Source of the DNA: Symbiodinium natans
Taxonomy: Eukaryota > Sar > Dinophyceae > Suessiales > Symbiodiniaceae
Assembly: GCA_905221605.1 (NCBI GenBank)
Contig: CAJNDS010001491.1
Span: 598,360 to 662,359 of the forward strand
Direction: 5' to 3'
Length of the DNA: 64,000 nucleotides
Below, in pieces: positions 1-9,358 of the stretch. The first letter of the stretch is position 1. The number at the start of each line of letters is the position of its first letter. Position numbers and translations under genes: made by a program. Under the pieces are notes generated by a model. It was given only the letters and a program-made list of their open reading frames with translations. It was not told where the DNA came from and searched no databases.

Positions 1-78
1 CCCAGGCACAGGAGCGGCTCATCCCGGTCCACGCCGTACCGAGCCTCGAAGAGGGAGTCGCTGAGCATCCTCAAGCTC
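1..78 (-). CDS. Possible host exon fragment at window edge
   Basis: The minus strand reads without stops as LRMLSDSLFEARYGVDRDEP and on to the window edge. The acidic, leucine-rich text (YGVDRDEPLL) loosely resembles the DUF4116-like repeats seen near 38 and 60 kb. The coding island stops where TTTAGGG-type repeats begin, as at other exon/intron borders in this window. It is cut by the window edge, so the family cannot be settled. Confidence 0.28.
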
Positions 79-80
79 CA

Positions 81-385
81 CTTAACTTAGGGGGTTTTGG
101 GTTTTTGGGTTTAGGGTTTAGGGTTTAGGGTTTCGGGTTTGGGGTTTGGGGTTTAGGGGTTTGGGTTTGGGGTTTGGGGTTTGGGGGTTTGGGGGTTTGG
201 GGTTTGGGGTTTGGGGGTTGGGGGTTTGGGGTTTGGGGGTTTGGGGTTTGGGGTTTGGGGGTTTGGGGTTTGGGGTTTGGGGTTTGGGGTTTGGGATTTG
301 GGGTTTAGGGTTTAGGGGTTTGGGTTTGGGGTTTAGGGGTTTGGGGTTTAGGGTTTTGGGTTTAGGGTTTGGGGCTTAGGCGTTT
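81..385 (+). repeat. TTTAGGG/TTTGGGG telomere-like array
   Basis: This is a degenerate tandem array in which the plant/dinoflagellate-type telomere unit TTTAGGG is mixed with TTTGGGG and GTTTGGGG variants. An open frame crosses it (146-379), but it encodes only repeated G, L, F and W and is a by-product of the repeat. The array is interstitial, with unique sequence on both sides. Confidence 0.9.
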
Positions 386-449
386 AGAATTTAAGGTTCA
401 AGACTTAGGGACGGTATAACCTAGGGAATATTCTAATAAGGGGTATTGG

Positions 450-549
450 TTGGGATGTTCCCCCGTATGCTAACAGTGCTTAGTCGGGATTTTAATAAGG
501 GTACTATATTCCCGATTGAGGACTGATAGTACAAGGGGGAACATCCCAA
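450..549. repeat. Foldback (MITE-like) element
   Basis: TTGGGATGTTCCCCC at 450-464 is matched by its reverse complement at 535-549. The inner ~25 bp of each arm also pair imperfectly, so most of the 100 bp can fold back. There is no coding capacity. It belongs to a class of short foldback elements also seen at 21.2, 61.3 and 61.8 kb, although the sequences differ. Confidence 0.6.
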
Positions 550-551
550 GG

Positions 552-700
552 TATTACGTCTCTGTGTGCTTTCCAGGGCGCATGATGGACGGAGGGTCCT
601 GGGCCCAAGGTATGTGGCGCACGCTTCGGGTACGAAGAAGAGGCTGCTTCTGTGCCACCAGACAACCGCACATGCCCATTGACTACGGAAAAATGCCTCA
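552..700 (-). CDS. Possible host exon, function unknown
   Basis: The minus strand is open here and reads MRHFSVVNGHVRLSGGTEAA and on, with mixed, non-repetitive amino-acid usage and GC-rich third positions unlike the flanking repeats. No family is recognised. It lies between a foldback element and a minisatellite, and next to the clearer OPR-like exon at 797-925 on the same strand, so both could belong to one gene. Confidence 0.25.
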
Positions 701-702
701 CA

Positions 703-782
703 TGGGGTTCCCTGGGTTCTCTGATTTCTCTGGATTCTCTGGGTTCTCAAGGTTCTCTGTGTTCTCTGCGTTCTCTCTGTTT
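703..782 (+). repeat. TTCTCTGGG-type minisatellite
   Basis: This is a short degenerate tandem repeat of 9-bp units close to GGTTCTCTG/GATTCTCTG, about nine units long. It separates two possible minus-strand exons. Confidence 0.6.
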
Positions 783-796
783 TGGAGAAACTTGGG

Positions 797-925
797 CCGG
801 GGAGCGAACTCGGAGATGCGGCGGGAGGTCTCCCGGACCACGGCCGTGAGGCAGTCGTGGAAGTGCTCTGGGCCGAGCTGGCTGGCCGCCTTCACGTGGA
901 CTCGGGCCCGCAGAAGCTGCAATTT
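797..925 (-). CDS. Host exon, OPR/RAP-like helical repeat
   Basis: The minus strand reads QLLRARVHVKAASQLGPEHF followed by CLTAVVRETSRRISEF. The pattern of a leucine-rich helix ending in RRxxEF, where the next helix would start P-Q-x-L, matches the repeat unit of OPR/RAP-type proteins, which bind organellar RNA. Similar units occur at 4.4-11.8 kb on the same strand. No splice borders could be fixed. Confidence 0.38.
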
Positions 926-940
926 GGACTGCGACCAAAT

Positions 941-1035
941 CTATGTGTATGTATATATATGTATACTATATATGTATACTAAACATATATATATATGCTC
1001 GCCCCCCCCCCCCATGATCCACACATTTGGCCTCG
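941..1035 (+). repeat. (TA)n-poly(C)-ATGATCCACAC dispersed element
   Basis: A TATA-type microsatellite runs into a C tract and then CATGATCCACACATTTGG. The same order is found in reverse complement at 4205-4375, and a related version forms an inverted pair at 24.2/24.8 kb. It is therefore a dispersed element rather than simple sequence by chance. Confidence 0.6.
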
Positions 1036-1057
1036 GGAAGGGGGTTTTGGGAGGGGG

Positions 1058-2055
1058 GGGGGACTCCAGACTCCAGATTTCCAGAAAAAATCTGGAGTAC
1101 CCGGGCCCCGGACTCCAGACTCCAGATTTCCAGAAAAAATCTGGAGTACCCCCAGACTCCAGACTCCAGATTTCCGTACCCCCAGACTCCAGACTCCAGA
1201 TTTCCAGAAAAAATCTGGAGTACCTCCAGACTCCAGACTCCAGATTTCCAAAAAAAATCTGGAGTACCGGGACTCTGGACTCCAGATTCTGGAGTCTGTA
1301 ATCTGGAGTCTGGGGCCGCGGGTACTCCAGATTTTTTCTGGAAATCTGGAGTCTGGAGTCCGGGGCTCGGGTACTCCAGATTTTTTCTGGAAATCTGGAG
1401 TCTGGAGTCCGGGGCGCGGGTACTCCAGATTTTTTCTGGAAATCTGGAAGATTTTTTCTGGAAATCTGGAGTCTGGAGTCCGGGGCCCGGGTACTCCAGA
1501 TTTTTTCTGGAAATCTGGAGTCTGGAGTCCGGGGCCCGGGTACTCCAGATTTTTTCTGGAAATCTGGAGTCTGGAGTCCGGGGCCCGGGTACTCCAGATT
1601 TTTTCTGGAAATCTGGAGTCTGGAGTCCGGGGCCCGGGTACTCCAGATTTTTTCTGGAAATCTGGAGTCTGGAGTCCGAGGCCCGGGTACTCCAGATTTT
1701 TTCTGGAAATCTGGAGTCTGGAGTCCGGGGCCCGGGTACTCCAGATTTTTTCTGGAAATCTGGAGTCTGGAGTCCAGGGCCCGGGTACTCCAGATTTTTT
1801 CTGGAAATCTGGAGTCTGGAGTCCGGGGCCCGGGTACTCCAGATTTTTTCTGGAAATCTGGAGTCTGGAGTCCGGGGCCCGGGTACTCCAGATTTTTTCT
1901 GGAAATCTGGAGTCTGGAGTCCGGGGCGCGGGTACTCCAGATTTTTTCTGGAAATCTGGAGTCTGGAGTCCGGGGCCCGGGTACTCCAGATTTTTTCTGG
2001 AAATCTGGAGTCTGGAGTCCGGGGCCCGGGTACTCCAGATTTTTTCTGGAAATCT
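1058..2055. repeat. 49-bp satellite with internal orientation switch
   Basis: About fifteen copies of a 49-bp unit run from ~1322 to 2055. A few copies in reverse complement lie at 1061-1262. The switch point is near 1270-1312. Each unit contains a perfect hairpin (CTCCAGATTT ... AAATCTGGAG, 7-nt loop) and a GC palindrome (CCGGGGCCCGGG variants). One copy is truncated near 1440. The unit length is not a multiple of three and lacks stops in all frames, so ~1-kb open frames cross it; these are not taken as genes. Confidence 0.93.
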
Positions 2056-2500
2056 AGTGTTTAGGGTTTAGTGTGTAGGTTTCAGGGTTTAGTGTTTTGT
2101 GTTTAGGGTTGAGTGTTAAGTTTAGGTTTTAGGGTTTAGGGTCAAGCGGCTCGGCTAAAACCCAAATAAAACCCTAAACTCTGAAATCCAAACAGTAAGC
2201 ATCTGAAACCCCGACGGGTTTTTGGTTTCAGGTTTAGATTTAGTAGGGCTCGAGGTTCTGGCCTTGGGGTTTACTGTTTAGGGTTTAGGGTTTAGTGTCT
2301 AATGTTTAGGGTTTAGTTTGAAATGTTTAAGGTTTAGTTTTTGGGTTAAGTGCTTAAGTGTTTAGGGTTTCGTGCTAAGTGTTTGGGGTTTGTGCTAAGG
2401 GCTTAGTGTTAAGTTTTTAGGGTTAGTGTTTAGGGTTTAGTGTTGAGGGTTTCGGGTTTGGGTTTTAGGTTAAGGGTTTTAAGGATTTTTACAAATTTAA

Positions 2501-2537
2501 ATGATCTGGGGAAGGCACCGGGGCTGCCCCAGACCAT
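2501..2537. repeat. ~36-bp palindrome, copy 1
   Basis: ATGATCTGGGGAAGGC and its imperfect reverse complement ending CCCCAGACCAT flank a short CGG core. It is one of four copies within 1.5 kb. Confidence 0.75.
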
Positions 2538-3402
2538 TGACAACTTAAAAAATCCTTCTGTTTAGGCTTTAGGGTTTAGTGTGTAGGGTTTAGTGTGTAA
2601 TGGTTAGGGTTTAGTTTGTAGGGTGTAGTGTTTAAGTGTTTAGGGTTTAGTGTTTAGTAAGGGTTTAGTGCTTAAGTGTTTAGGGTTTCGTGTTCAGTGT
2701 TTGGGGTTCGTGCTAAGGGCGTAGTGTTAAGCTTTTAGGGTTAGTGTTTACGCTGGTGTTTAGGGTTCAGTGCTAAGGGTTTCGGCTTTTTTTTGGGTTA
2801 AGGGTTTAGTGTGTAGGGTTTAGTGTGTAATGTTTAGGGTTTAGTTTTTAGGGGTGCTTAGGTGTTTAGGGTTTCCTGTTAAGTGTTTGGGGTTTGTGCT
2901 AAGGGCTTAGTGTTAAGTTTTTAGGGTTAGTGTTTAGGGTCTGGTGCTGAGTGTTTAGGGTTTAGTAGTGCTTAAGTGTTTAGGGTTTCGTGTCAAGTGT
3001 TTGGGGTTTGTGGGCCTAGTGTGTTAAGTTTTTAGGGTTAGTGTTTAGGGTCTGGTGCTGAGTGTTTAGGGTTTAGTGTTAAGGGTTTCGGGTTTGGTTT
3101 TTTGGATTTAGGGTTTTAAGGATGTTTACTAGTGTTCAGGGTTTAGTGTGTAGGGTTTAGTGTGTAATGTTCAGGGTTTAGTTCTTAGGGTGTAGTGTTT
3201 GAGTGTTTAGGGTTTCGTGCTTAGGGTCTAGTGCTTAAGTGTTTAGGGTTTCATGTTAAGTGCTTGGGGTTTGTGCTAAGGGCTTAGTGTTAAGTTTTTG
3301 GGTTAGTGGTTAGGGTCTGGTGCTGAGTGTTTAGGGTTTAGAGCTAAGGGTTTCGGGGTTGGATTTTACGGTTAAGGGGTTTGAGGGTTTTTGCAAGTTT
3401 AC

Positions 3403-3438
3403 ATGATCTGGGGAAGGCACTGGGGCTTCCCCAGACCC
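3403..3438. repeat. ~36-bp palindrome, copy 2
   Basis: It has the same arms as copy 1 (ATGATCTGGGGAAG / CTTCCCCAGACC). The core order GGCACTGGGG places it in the same orientation as copy 1. Confidence 0.75.
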
Positions 3439-3606
3439 ACCTAAACATTAAAAATCCTTAAAATCTTATAAAAATCTTTAAGCTTCTGTTTAAGCATTCT
3501 CAGGATTATGAAGGTTTTAAGCCGTTTAAGCCTTTTAAAGACCTTAAATTGCTTACGTATTTAAGTGGCTGCCCTTTGCGGATTTTAGAGATTGTTGAAG
3601 TTGCCA

Positions 3607-3643
3607 ATGGTCTGGAGAAGCCCCGGTGCCTTCCCCAGACAAT
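3607..3643. repeat. ~36-bp palindrome, copy 3 (reverse orientation)
   Basis: The arms are ATGGTCTGGAGAAG and CTTCCCCAGACAAT. The core CCCCGGTGC is the reverse complement of that in copies 1 and 2. Confidence 0.75.
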
Positions 3644-3946
3644 ATAAATTTTTTAAATCCGTAAAACCCTGAAATTCTTACAGTCGTAAATGGCTGTCCT
3701 TTTAAAGTTTAAAGATTTTAGGATGTTCAATTCTAAAATCCGTAACTTCCTTAATTTTAAACGGCTGCCCGTTTTAAATTTTAAAGAATTTTAGACTTTT
3801 AAGGGATAAACGTTTCGAGGTTGTTAAGTGCTTTAAAGCCTTTTAAGATCCTTTAAATCTTGAAAATTTTGAAAGGCTTTAAATACCTTAAAAAGCCCTT
3901 CAAATTTGAAAAGGGCTGCCCCTTTTAAGGATCTTCAAAATTGCAA

Positions 3947-3983
3947 ATGGTCTGGGGAAGCCCCGGTGCCTTCCACAGATCAT
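3947..3983. repeat. ~36-bp palindrome, copy 4 (reverse orientation)
   Basis: ATGGTCTGGGGAAG, core CCCCGGTGC, then CTTCCACAGATCAT. One arm base has changed relative to copy 3, so the copies are diverging independently. Confidence 0.75.
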
Positions 3984-4204
3984 CTAGATTTTTTCAAACC
4001 CCTAAAACCTAAAACCCTGAAAAGCCTTAAGCTTCTAAATGGCTACCCTTCTAAAATTTTATAGAGCCGCAAAACACAAGTTTCAGAAGCAAAATGCACA
4101 TAAAAACACTAGTGTTTTTATAGAGGATAATATAATAGAGCTTGTTGTATTCCAGTGCAGTTTTTACTGCATTTTTCCGGTGAAAAAACAGAAAATCAGA
4201 CAAA

Positions 4205-4375
4205 GACGAAGACAGGAAAACCATAGGTGTGGATCATGGGGGGGGCTGACCATATATATATATATATACTCTATATAATATATATATATATAATTGCACA
4301 TATATAGTACATGTCTATATATGTATATACATATATATATATATATAGAGTGTATATTTGCACGTATGTATATAT
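4205..4375 (-). repeat. Inverted copy of (TA)n-poly(C) element
   Basis: GTGTGGATCATGGGGGGG leads into a long (TA)n tract. This is the reverse complement of the element at 941-1035, so the pair flanks the satellite and palindrome region between them. Confidence 0.6.
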
Positions 4376-4384
4376 CATGTTGCG

Positions 4385-4500
4385 ACCAGCACTGCTTTGT
4401 CGCCAAGCCGCCCAGGCAATGTTCGACAAATGCTGTGGGCTGCCCTCGTGCATCTTCCTGCGACAGGCACGCAGGGACTCATGAGCTTCCACGTCGACTG
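4385..4500 (-). CDS. Host exon, OPR/RAP-like repeat
   Basis: The minus strand reads SLRACRRKMHEGSPQHLSNI and then AWAAWRQSSAG. The core PQxLSNxAWA is the hallmark of the helical repeats in RAP-domain/OPR proteins of alveolates and green algae, which act on organellar RNA. It is probably an exon of the minus-strand gene(s) that extend to ~11.8 kb. Borders were not fixed. Confidence 0.5.
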
Positions 4501-4559
4501 AGCCGCGGCATACGGAACTAAAGTGGTGCGACTCCCTGCGCACATCACAAGTTCAGACC

Positions 4560-4832
4560 TGGTCGACCCTTCAGCCGCCTTATCGCCGCGTCAGCGAGAC
4601 AGCGCAAGAGCTGAACGTCTTCTTTGAAGCCCAGCCTGTCTTTGCAAGCCGCGCTCCCAAAGCTCCGCGCATGACAAGTGCCCCTCCTCTCATGCTCCCC
4701 CCTGCCTTGCGCATGCCCACAGGAAGTTGGACTGATGTTGCGAGGAGAAGTCCTCCACAGTGCGTTTGGCCACGCGCGCGGCCCCACGGAGGAAGGCCTC
4801 GTGCTTGTATCCTGCAGAACTGGAATCAACAT
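4560..4832 (-). CDS. Host exon or decayed OPR/RAP-like repeat
   Basis: The minus strand contains FKEDVQLLRCLADAAIRRLK, a good match to the LLRAxADAAIRRLxxF helix of OPR/RAP-type repeats. It is preceded in the same open frame by less typical text (ALWRTSPRNISPTSCGHAQ). The second part looks like a PQxISNTxWA unit that has drifted, so a frameshift or decay is possible. Confidence 0.42.
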
Positions 4833-5068
4833 TCGACCCCTTGAACTTGAGAGGGTGTGTTTAAAGTGTGCCCACTGCCCTCACCTCAGTCATATTCATA
4901 CAGTAGGTACAATATGGGGGGGAGGGGAATGAACCGATGGGCTCTTTGAGAATTTCTATCAGAGACTCCTGCTGTGCCACAGGCCCACATCACCTGCACC
5001 AGATTCTGCGGAACGAAGGCATCAATCTGTGCGGCCGCGGCATCCTTTGAGGTGCTCGATCAAGTATG

Positions 5069-5149
5069 AGGGTTTAGGGTTTAGGGTTTAGGGTTTAGGG
5101 TTTAGGGTTTAGGGTTTAGGGTTTAGGGTTTAGGGTTTAGGGTTTAGGG
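5069..5149 (+). repeat. Interstitial TTTAGGG array
   Basis: Uninterrupted tandem TTTAGGG units (about eleven) with unique sequence on both sides. This is an interstitial telomeric repeat, not a chromosome end. Confidence 0.95.
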
Positions 5150-5551
5150 ATACCTCCTTGGCGTGAACAAAGAACGCGATCACCCTACATTTGACTCTAG
5201 AAGCCGAGGCCTTGAAACACAACACTCGCCACCAAACACGGGCCTCCAAAGTCCAAAAGGGATGGCTTACATGTTGGCTTAGAATGCCCCTTGCCCCTGA
5301 TTATTCTCTGGGAGGTGGCCAGTGTACAGAGCGATTGTCCCTTCCGACAGTGCACCCTGAGCAGCGGACTTCTTCCTTCTTGCAACTTGCGGACTTTCCC
5401 CAGACCCCACCCTAAACCCTAAACCCTAAACCCTAAACCCCAAACCCCTATGGGCACAACTCGGCTCCCACATCCTGAAACTCTCGGCACAAACACTCCA
5501 CGCCCTCGGGGCCGAAAGAGAAAAGATCGGGCTCGAAGGGCTTCAGGGCTT
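5150..5551. other. No gene seen
   Basis: This is mixed unique sequence with a short CCCTAAA run near 5411-5448. Open frames on both strands overlap each other and show no recognisable domain. Confidence 0.5.
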
Positions 5552-5653
5552 GGGGTTTAGGGTTTAGGGTTTAGGGTTTAGGGTTTAGGGTTTAGGGTTT
5601 AGGGTTTAGGGTTTAGGGTTTAGGGTTTAGGGTTTAGGGTTTAGGGTTTAGGG
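5552..5653 (+). repeat. Interstitial TTTAGGG array
   Basis: About fourteen perfect TTTAGGG units, directly preceded by the variant GGGCTTGGGG. Confidence 0.95.
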
Positions 5654-5804
5654 CCTCCACAAGGCCCCAAAGGCCCCAAAAGCACCAGAAAAGCCCCCAG
5701 GGGAAGCCTAAAGCTCAGCACAGGGGCGCAGAGAGCCTCGAAGGCGGCCTCTGCCTGAGCAGGGGGCTTAAGGCTTTAAAGTGTTTAGGGGTTTTGGGGC
5801 CTAC

Positions 5805-5806
<2 letters not shown>

Positions 5807-5844
<38 letters not shown>
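5807..5844 (+). repeat. 38-nt poly(A) tract
   Basis: A pure A38 run ends at a CCTAAACCCTAAACC block. It could be a simple slippage tract or the tail of a retroposed RNA. No flanking duplication could be recognised. Confidence 0.85.
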
Positions 5845-5847
<3 letters not shown>

Positions 5848-6660
5848 AAACCCTAAACCCTGAACCCTAGACCCTAAGCCCTAAGCTTAAGGCTTTGAGT
5901 GCTTACGGTTTTGGGGCCTAGGCAGCCTGAGGGCTTCCAGGCCTTTTGAATGTCAAGGTTTGCTTGTGTTTGGGGCCTGTTTTGGGCTTTGGGGCTTGAG
6001 GATTTTCAGATTTTGAGGCTTTAGAGCTGGGGGGGGATAAATGCCAAGAAGCCCTGAACCCTCAACCTTCAACACCTCCGAACCCGAAAAACCCGAAACT
6101 CAAAACCCCGAAACCCCTAAACCCCCAAACCCTAAACCCCAAACCCTAAACCCCAAAACCCCAAAACCCGAAACACAAAACCCAAAAAACCCGAAAGTCT
6201 CAACCCCTCCGCCTTAAAGGACAGCTTGGCCAAGCCCCAGGAGATGAGGGCCTCAGACGCGACTCTGGGGTTCTTAGCGCTTTTGTAGGGTTTAGGGGTT
6301 TAGGGTTTAGGGTTTAGGGTTTAGGGTTTAGGGTTTAGGGTTCAGGGTTGGGGGTTTAGGGTTGGGGCTTAGGGCTTAGGGTTTAGGCTGTTTAGAGTTG
6401 CTGAAGGTTGTTTAGAGCCTTAGGGGGTTGCTAAGGGTTGTTTAGGGCGCTTAAGGGCGTTTAAGGGTTTTAACGGGTGTTTGGGGCTCGGTTTTCGAAG
6501 CCCAACCCCTCGAACCCTAAGCCCCTAAATGCTTAGATTGCCAACTTTACAGGGGCATGGGGAGGGTTCAAGCTTTTTCGGGTTCATGCCTTAGGGTTCA
6601 AGGGTTAAGAACCCTGAAGCCTGAACCCTGAACCCTAAACCCTAAACCCTAAACCCGAAA
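5845..6660. other. Degenerate telomere-like DNA, no gene seen
   Basis: CCCTAAA-like text on one side and TTTAGGG-like text on the other (array 6283-6350), with many one-base variants. No codon-coherent island was found. Confidence 0.6.
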
Positions 6661-6668
6661 CCCTAAAC

Positions 6669-6846
6669 CCTAGGAGGGAGCTTTGCAGCAGGGCCACGAT
6701 GTTCAGCGGCTGGAACTCGTTGGACCTGGCGGTGATGGCACCGATGGCCATGCGGAGGAACTCGTCGATGGAGGGGTCATCCTTGTAGGACACCGTGGCG
6801 ATGGCCTCACACCGGGGCTCGATAAACCCCAAAGCTGAGAAATTCC
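6669..6846 (-). CDS. Host exon, OPR/RAP-like repeat
   Basis: The minus strand reads IEPRCEAIATVSYKDDPSID, continuing EFLRMAIGAITARSNEFQPL and NIVALLQ. The alternation of an LRMAIGAITAR helix with F-Q-P-x-N-I-V-A-L is the two-helix unit of OPR/RAP-type proteins. The donor site can be placed at 6669: the next bases on the minus strand are GTTTAGGG, so the intron starts with a telomere-like repeat. The acceptor border is less certain. Confidence 0.55.
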
Positions 6847-7138
6847 TGATCCTGGCGGTTGTCGAAAGAATAACAAAATCAAGAATAACAAAATCTGAAC
6901 CGCAAAGGCCGGCCAAAACTCCAAACCTCCCTAAACCCTAAACCCTAAACCCAAACTGTTCATAAATAAGTCCCAAGGGCCAAAAGCAGCCCAAGCAGCC
7001 CGAAACTTGAAACCATAAGACCCCAACTCACGATACAGGTCGCGCTGTTAGGAGCTACAGTAGCATCTCAAGCCTCTTGAGGACACCACTTTCAGGTTTC
7101 GGGTTGAGAGTGTAAGGATTTTGGGCGCCAGATCTCAC

Positions 7139-7235
7139 GGCAAGAGTCCCAGATGATTGTCGCCATGTTCTGGCCCGTGAAGCTCCGCATGAGCTCCTCG
7201 GTTGGCCCCGTTTTTAGACCCTTCGAGGAGTACTC
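7139..7235 (-). CDS. Host exon, OPR/RAP-like repeat
   Basis: The minus strand reads PTEELMRSFTGQNMATIIWD and SC. F-x-x-Q-N-M-A-T-I-I-W is the consensus core of the repeat, with I-W-D in place of A-W-A. The upstream intron ends AAACAG and the downstream intron starts GTGAGA, so both borders are canonical. Confidence 0.55.
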
Positions 7236-7304
7236 CTGTTTAGGGGTTAGGGTTTGTGGATTCCTAAAGTGGAATCCCTCTTAACCCAATATAAGCGAAA
7301 GCAG

Positions 7305-7324
7305 ATATATATATATATATATAT
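7305..7324 (+). repeat. (AT)n microsatellite
   Basis: A pure (AT)n dinucleotide run within an intron-like segment. Confidence 0.9.
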
Positions 7325-7495
7325 CCGATCCAGAGGGGCTATATTCCCTCAAGCCGACCCTCTTAAACTACAAAGTAGTGCACTCTGAAAACGTCTATAA
7401 TGTTGGGGAGTCTTGTGCTCAGTAAACACAAAATCGAATCACAGAGAACAACCCCTAAATCCCAAACCCCAAACCCTAAACCCTCAACCCCAAAC

Positions 7496-7603
7496 CAGGT
7501 GTCCATGGACCGCCGTGCAATATAGGCCATGAGGTCGGGGTCGTAGTCCCCGCGGGTTGCGAGGGCCCAGGCGATCATGGAAAGCTCTGAAGGAGCGTAC
7601 TCC
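7496..7603 (-). CDS. Host exon, OPR/RAP-like repeat
   Basis: The minus strand reads EYAPSELSMIAWALATRGDY, continuing DPDLMAYIARRSMDTW. This is one of the clearest units in the window (P-x-E-L-S-M-I-A-W-A-L-A-T). Its borders are exact: the upstream intron ends TTGCAG and the downstream intron starts GTTTGGGG. The exon encodes about one helical repeat. Confidence 0.65.
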
Positions 7604-7842
7604 TGCAACTTAGGGGGTGTATGGTGTAGGGATGCTTGGAGGTTAGAGTTAAGGGTTTGGGGCTTGTGTAGGGTTCAGGGTTTAGGGCGTTAAATGGGCT
7701 CAGGGCTGAGGCTTTACTAAAAACCCTCAACAATCTAGCTAAAACACCTGAACCCTACATCCCAAGCCCTAAACCCCAAACCCTAAACCTTAAACCCTAA
7801 GCCCTAAACCCTAAACCCTGAACCCTACATCCCAAGCCCCAC

Positions 7843-7947
7843 AGTGGAACATCCGCCAGAGTCCTTGAGCCGCAAGACGCGGGTGCGGACAGCATTCTTC
7901 CACGCGTCTCCCACGGGATAGGCCAACTTGGTGAAGGCCCAGTTCAC
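7843..7947 (-). CDS. Host exon, OPR/RAP-like repeat
   Basis: The minus strand reads VNWAFTKLAYPVGDAWKNAV, continuing RTRVLRLKDSGGCS. NWAFTKLAYP fits the second helix of the repeat. The preceding intron ends CCCGAAG and the following one starts GTGGGG. The inter-exon DNA on both sides consists of CCCTAAA or TTTGGGG repeats. Confidence 0.5.
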
Positions 7948-7977
7948 CTTCGGGGGGTTTAGGGTTTAGGGTTCAGG

Positions 7978-8075
7978 GTTTAGGGTTTAGGGTTTAGGGT
8001 TTAGGGTTTGGGGTTTGGGGTTTGGGGTTTGGGGTTTGGGGTGTGGGGTTTGGGGTTTGGGGTTTAGGGTTTCCA
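7978..8075 (+). repeat. TTTAGGG to TTTGGGG array
   Basis: The array changes along its length from TTTAGGG units to TTTGGGG units, which suggests local homogenisation of a variant. Confidence 0.85.
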
Positions 8076-8404
8076 GGGCTGGAACTTATGGGCCCCTGAC
8101 ATGGGCCCTCAATCTTGAATGCCCTTCTATGAACCTTGAAGGGCTCCTACAGTCTCCCCGATTTGAAGCCAGGAGAAACAGGGTTTAGGGTTTCAGGGTT
8201 TAGGGTTTAGGGTGTAGGGTTTAGGGTTCTGAAGCACAAAGCAAGCAAGCCTCACACCGCTGCCTAACACATGCCACGCCACCAGAGTGGACCCATCCAA
8301 AACCCTGGGGCTTGGGGGCTAAAGATACCTGCTTGTGGCTCGCCAACACCAAAGTACCGGGACATGGCCCTTCGCGACAAAGTGCTCTACAGAGCTCTTT
8401 CCTG

Positions 8405-8470
8405 CATCGGGCGGCAATGGCAAGCTCCTGCGTGGTGAAGTCGTCCAGTCGTCGGAGAGATTCTTGCCTC
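8405..8470 (-). CDS. Host exon, OPR/RAP-like repeat
   Basis: The minus strand reads QESLRRLDDFTTQELAIAAR. The sequence RRLxxFTTQELAIAA is a typical helix-loop-helix junction of the repeat. An AG precedes the exon (CCGTGAG). The frame stays open for ~100 bp downstream, so the 3' border is approximate. Confidence 0.5.
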
Positions 8471-9227
8471 ACGGTACAAGGGTTTCGGGTGTAGTTCTTG
8501 ATAGACCGCAAGCCGCAAGGCCTAAAAAAATCTGTTCTGGTCTCGGAAGTTGCTGCGGGCCTAAACCTCAAGCCCCAAACACCAGCCCTGAACCCCGAGC
8601 ACACCAGAGACCCGCCTGAACTCAACATGTTCCAAGTCGCAGAAGGTCCGCATGCAGGTCGTCCGAGCGCATGCCTGCAGATCAGGTTCTTGTATTCAGC
8701 AGTTATAATTGCCGGGTTTTCATGCGCGCCGCGAGCCAATGTGAGGCTCTTGTGTCACCTCATGTAGACCCCGGTTGAGTGTTTAGGGCCTGGGGGCTTG
8801 GGTCAAAGGTCGGGAGTCTCCGACGCTGGGCGATGTAGAGGCTTTTGGGAGAAAGACCTTTAGGGTTTAGGGGTTTGGGGTTCAGGGTTTAGGGTTTAGG
8901 GACCATGGATTTGGGGCAGACCGTGAGAAGGCGCACTGCTGTCTAGCATCTTTCTGAGTCATGGGCTGACCTTATCGATCCCTCTCCTCTACTCCCTTGG
9001 GGTCGCCCCCACCACCAGAAGAGCTGAGACATGCTTCGAGGGACCAAGCTTGGGGGATTGAGGCTTATTTGGACCTCACATTTCAAGCTTCCTGATAAGC
9101 TTAGCAAACTTCAGGGCGAGGAGAATTGACACATTTATCTAATCGGCATCCGAGGCCTAGTGTTGCGTTTGCCCAGATCAAGTTGGAGATGTTCTGCACA
9201 CCGAAGCTGTCCTGACACATGGGGGTT

Positions 9228-9358
9228 TAGGGTTTAGGGCTTAGGGCTTAGGGCTTAGGGCTTAGGGCTTAGGGCTTAGGGCTTTGGGCTTTGGGCTTTG
9301 GGCTTTGGGCTTTGGGCTTTGGGCTTAGGGCTTAGGGCTTAGGGCTTGGTTTAGGGTT
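9228..9358 (+). repeat. Homogenised GGGCTTA/GGGCTTT variant array
   Basis: Seven-base units read GGGCTTA, then a block of GGGCTTT, then GGGCTTA again. All differ from the canonical TTTAGGG by the same T-to-C change, so one variant unit was amplified. Confidence 0.92.

Larger units (their letters stand above)
2056..4035. other. Gene-free degenerate telomere-like DNA
   Basis: To ~3400 this is drifting GTGTTTAGGG/TTTAGGG text. Beyond that it is AT-richer text with TTTTAAA and CTTTAAAG motifs. No coding island is seen on either strand. Four palindromic elements are embedded and listed separately. Confidence 0.7.

Noticed and set aside
146-379. Open frame of repeated G, L, F and W
   Set aside because: It is a translation of the TTTGGGG/TTTAGGG array, with no non-repeat protein text.
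995-2071. 358-aa and 345-aa overlapping ORFs
   Set aside because: Both lie in the 49-bp satellite, whose unit has no stop codon in any frame; the reading frame rotates every unit, so they are repeat by-products.
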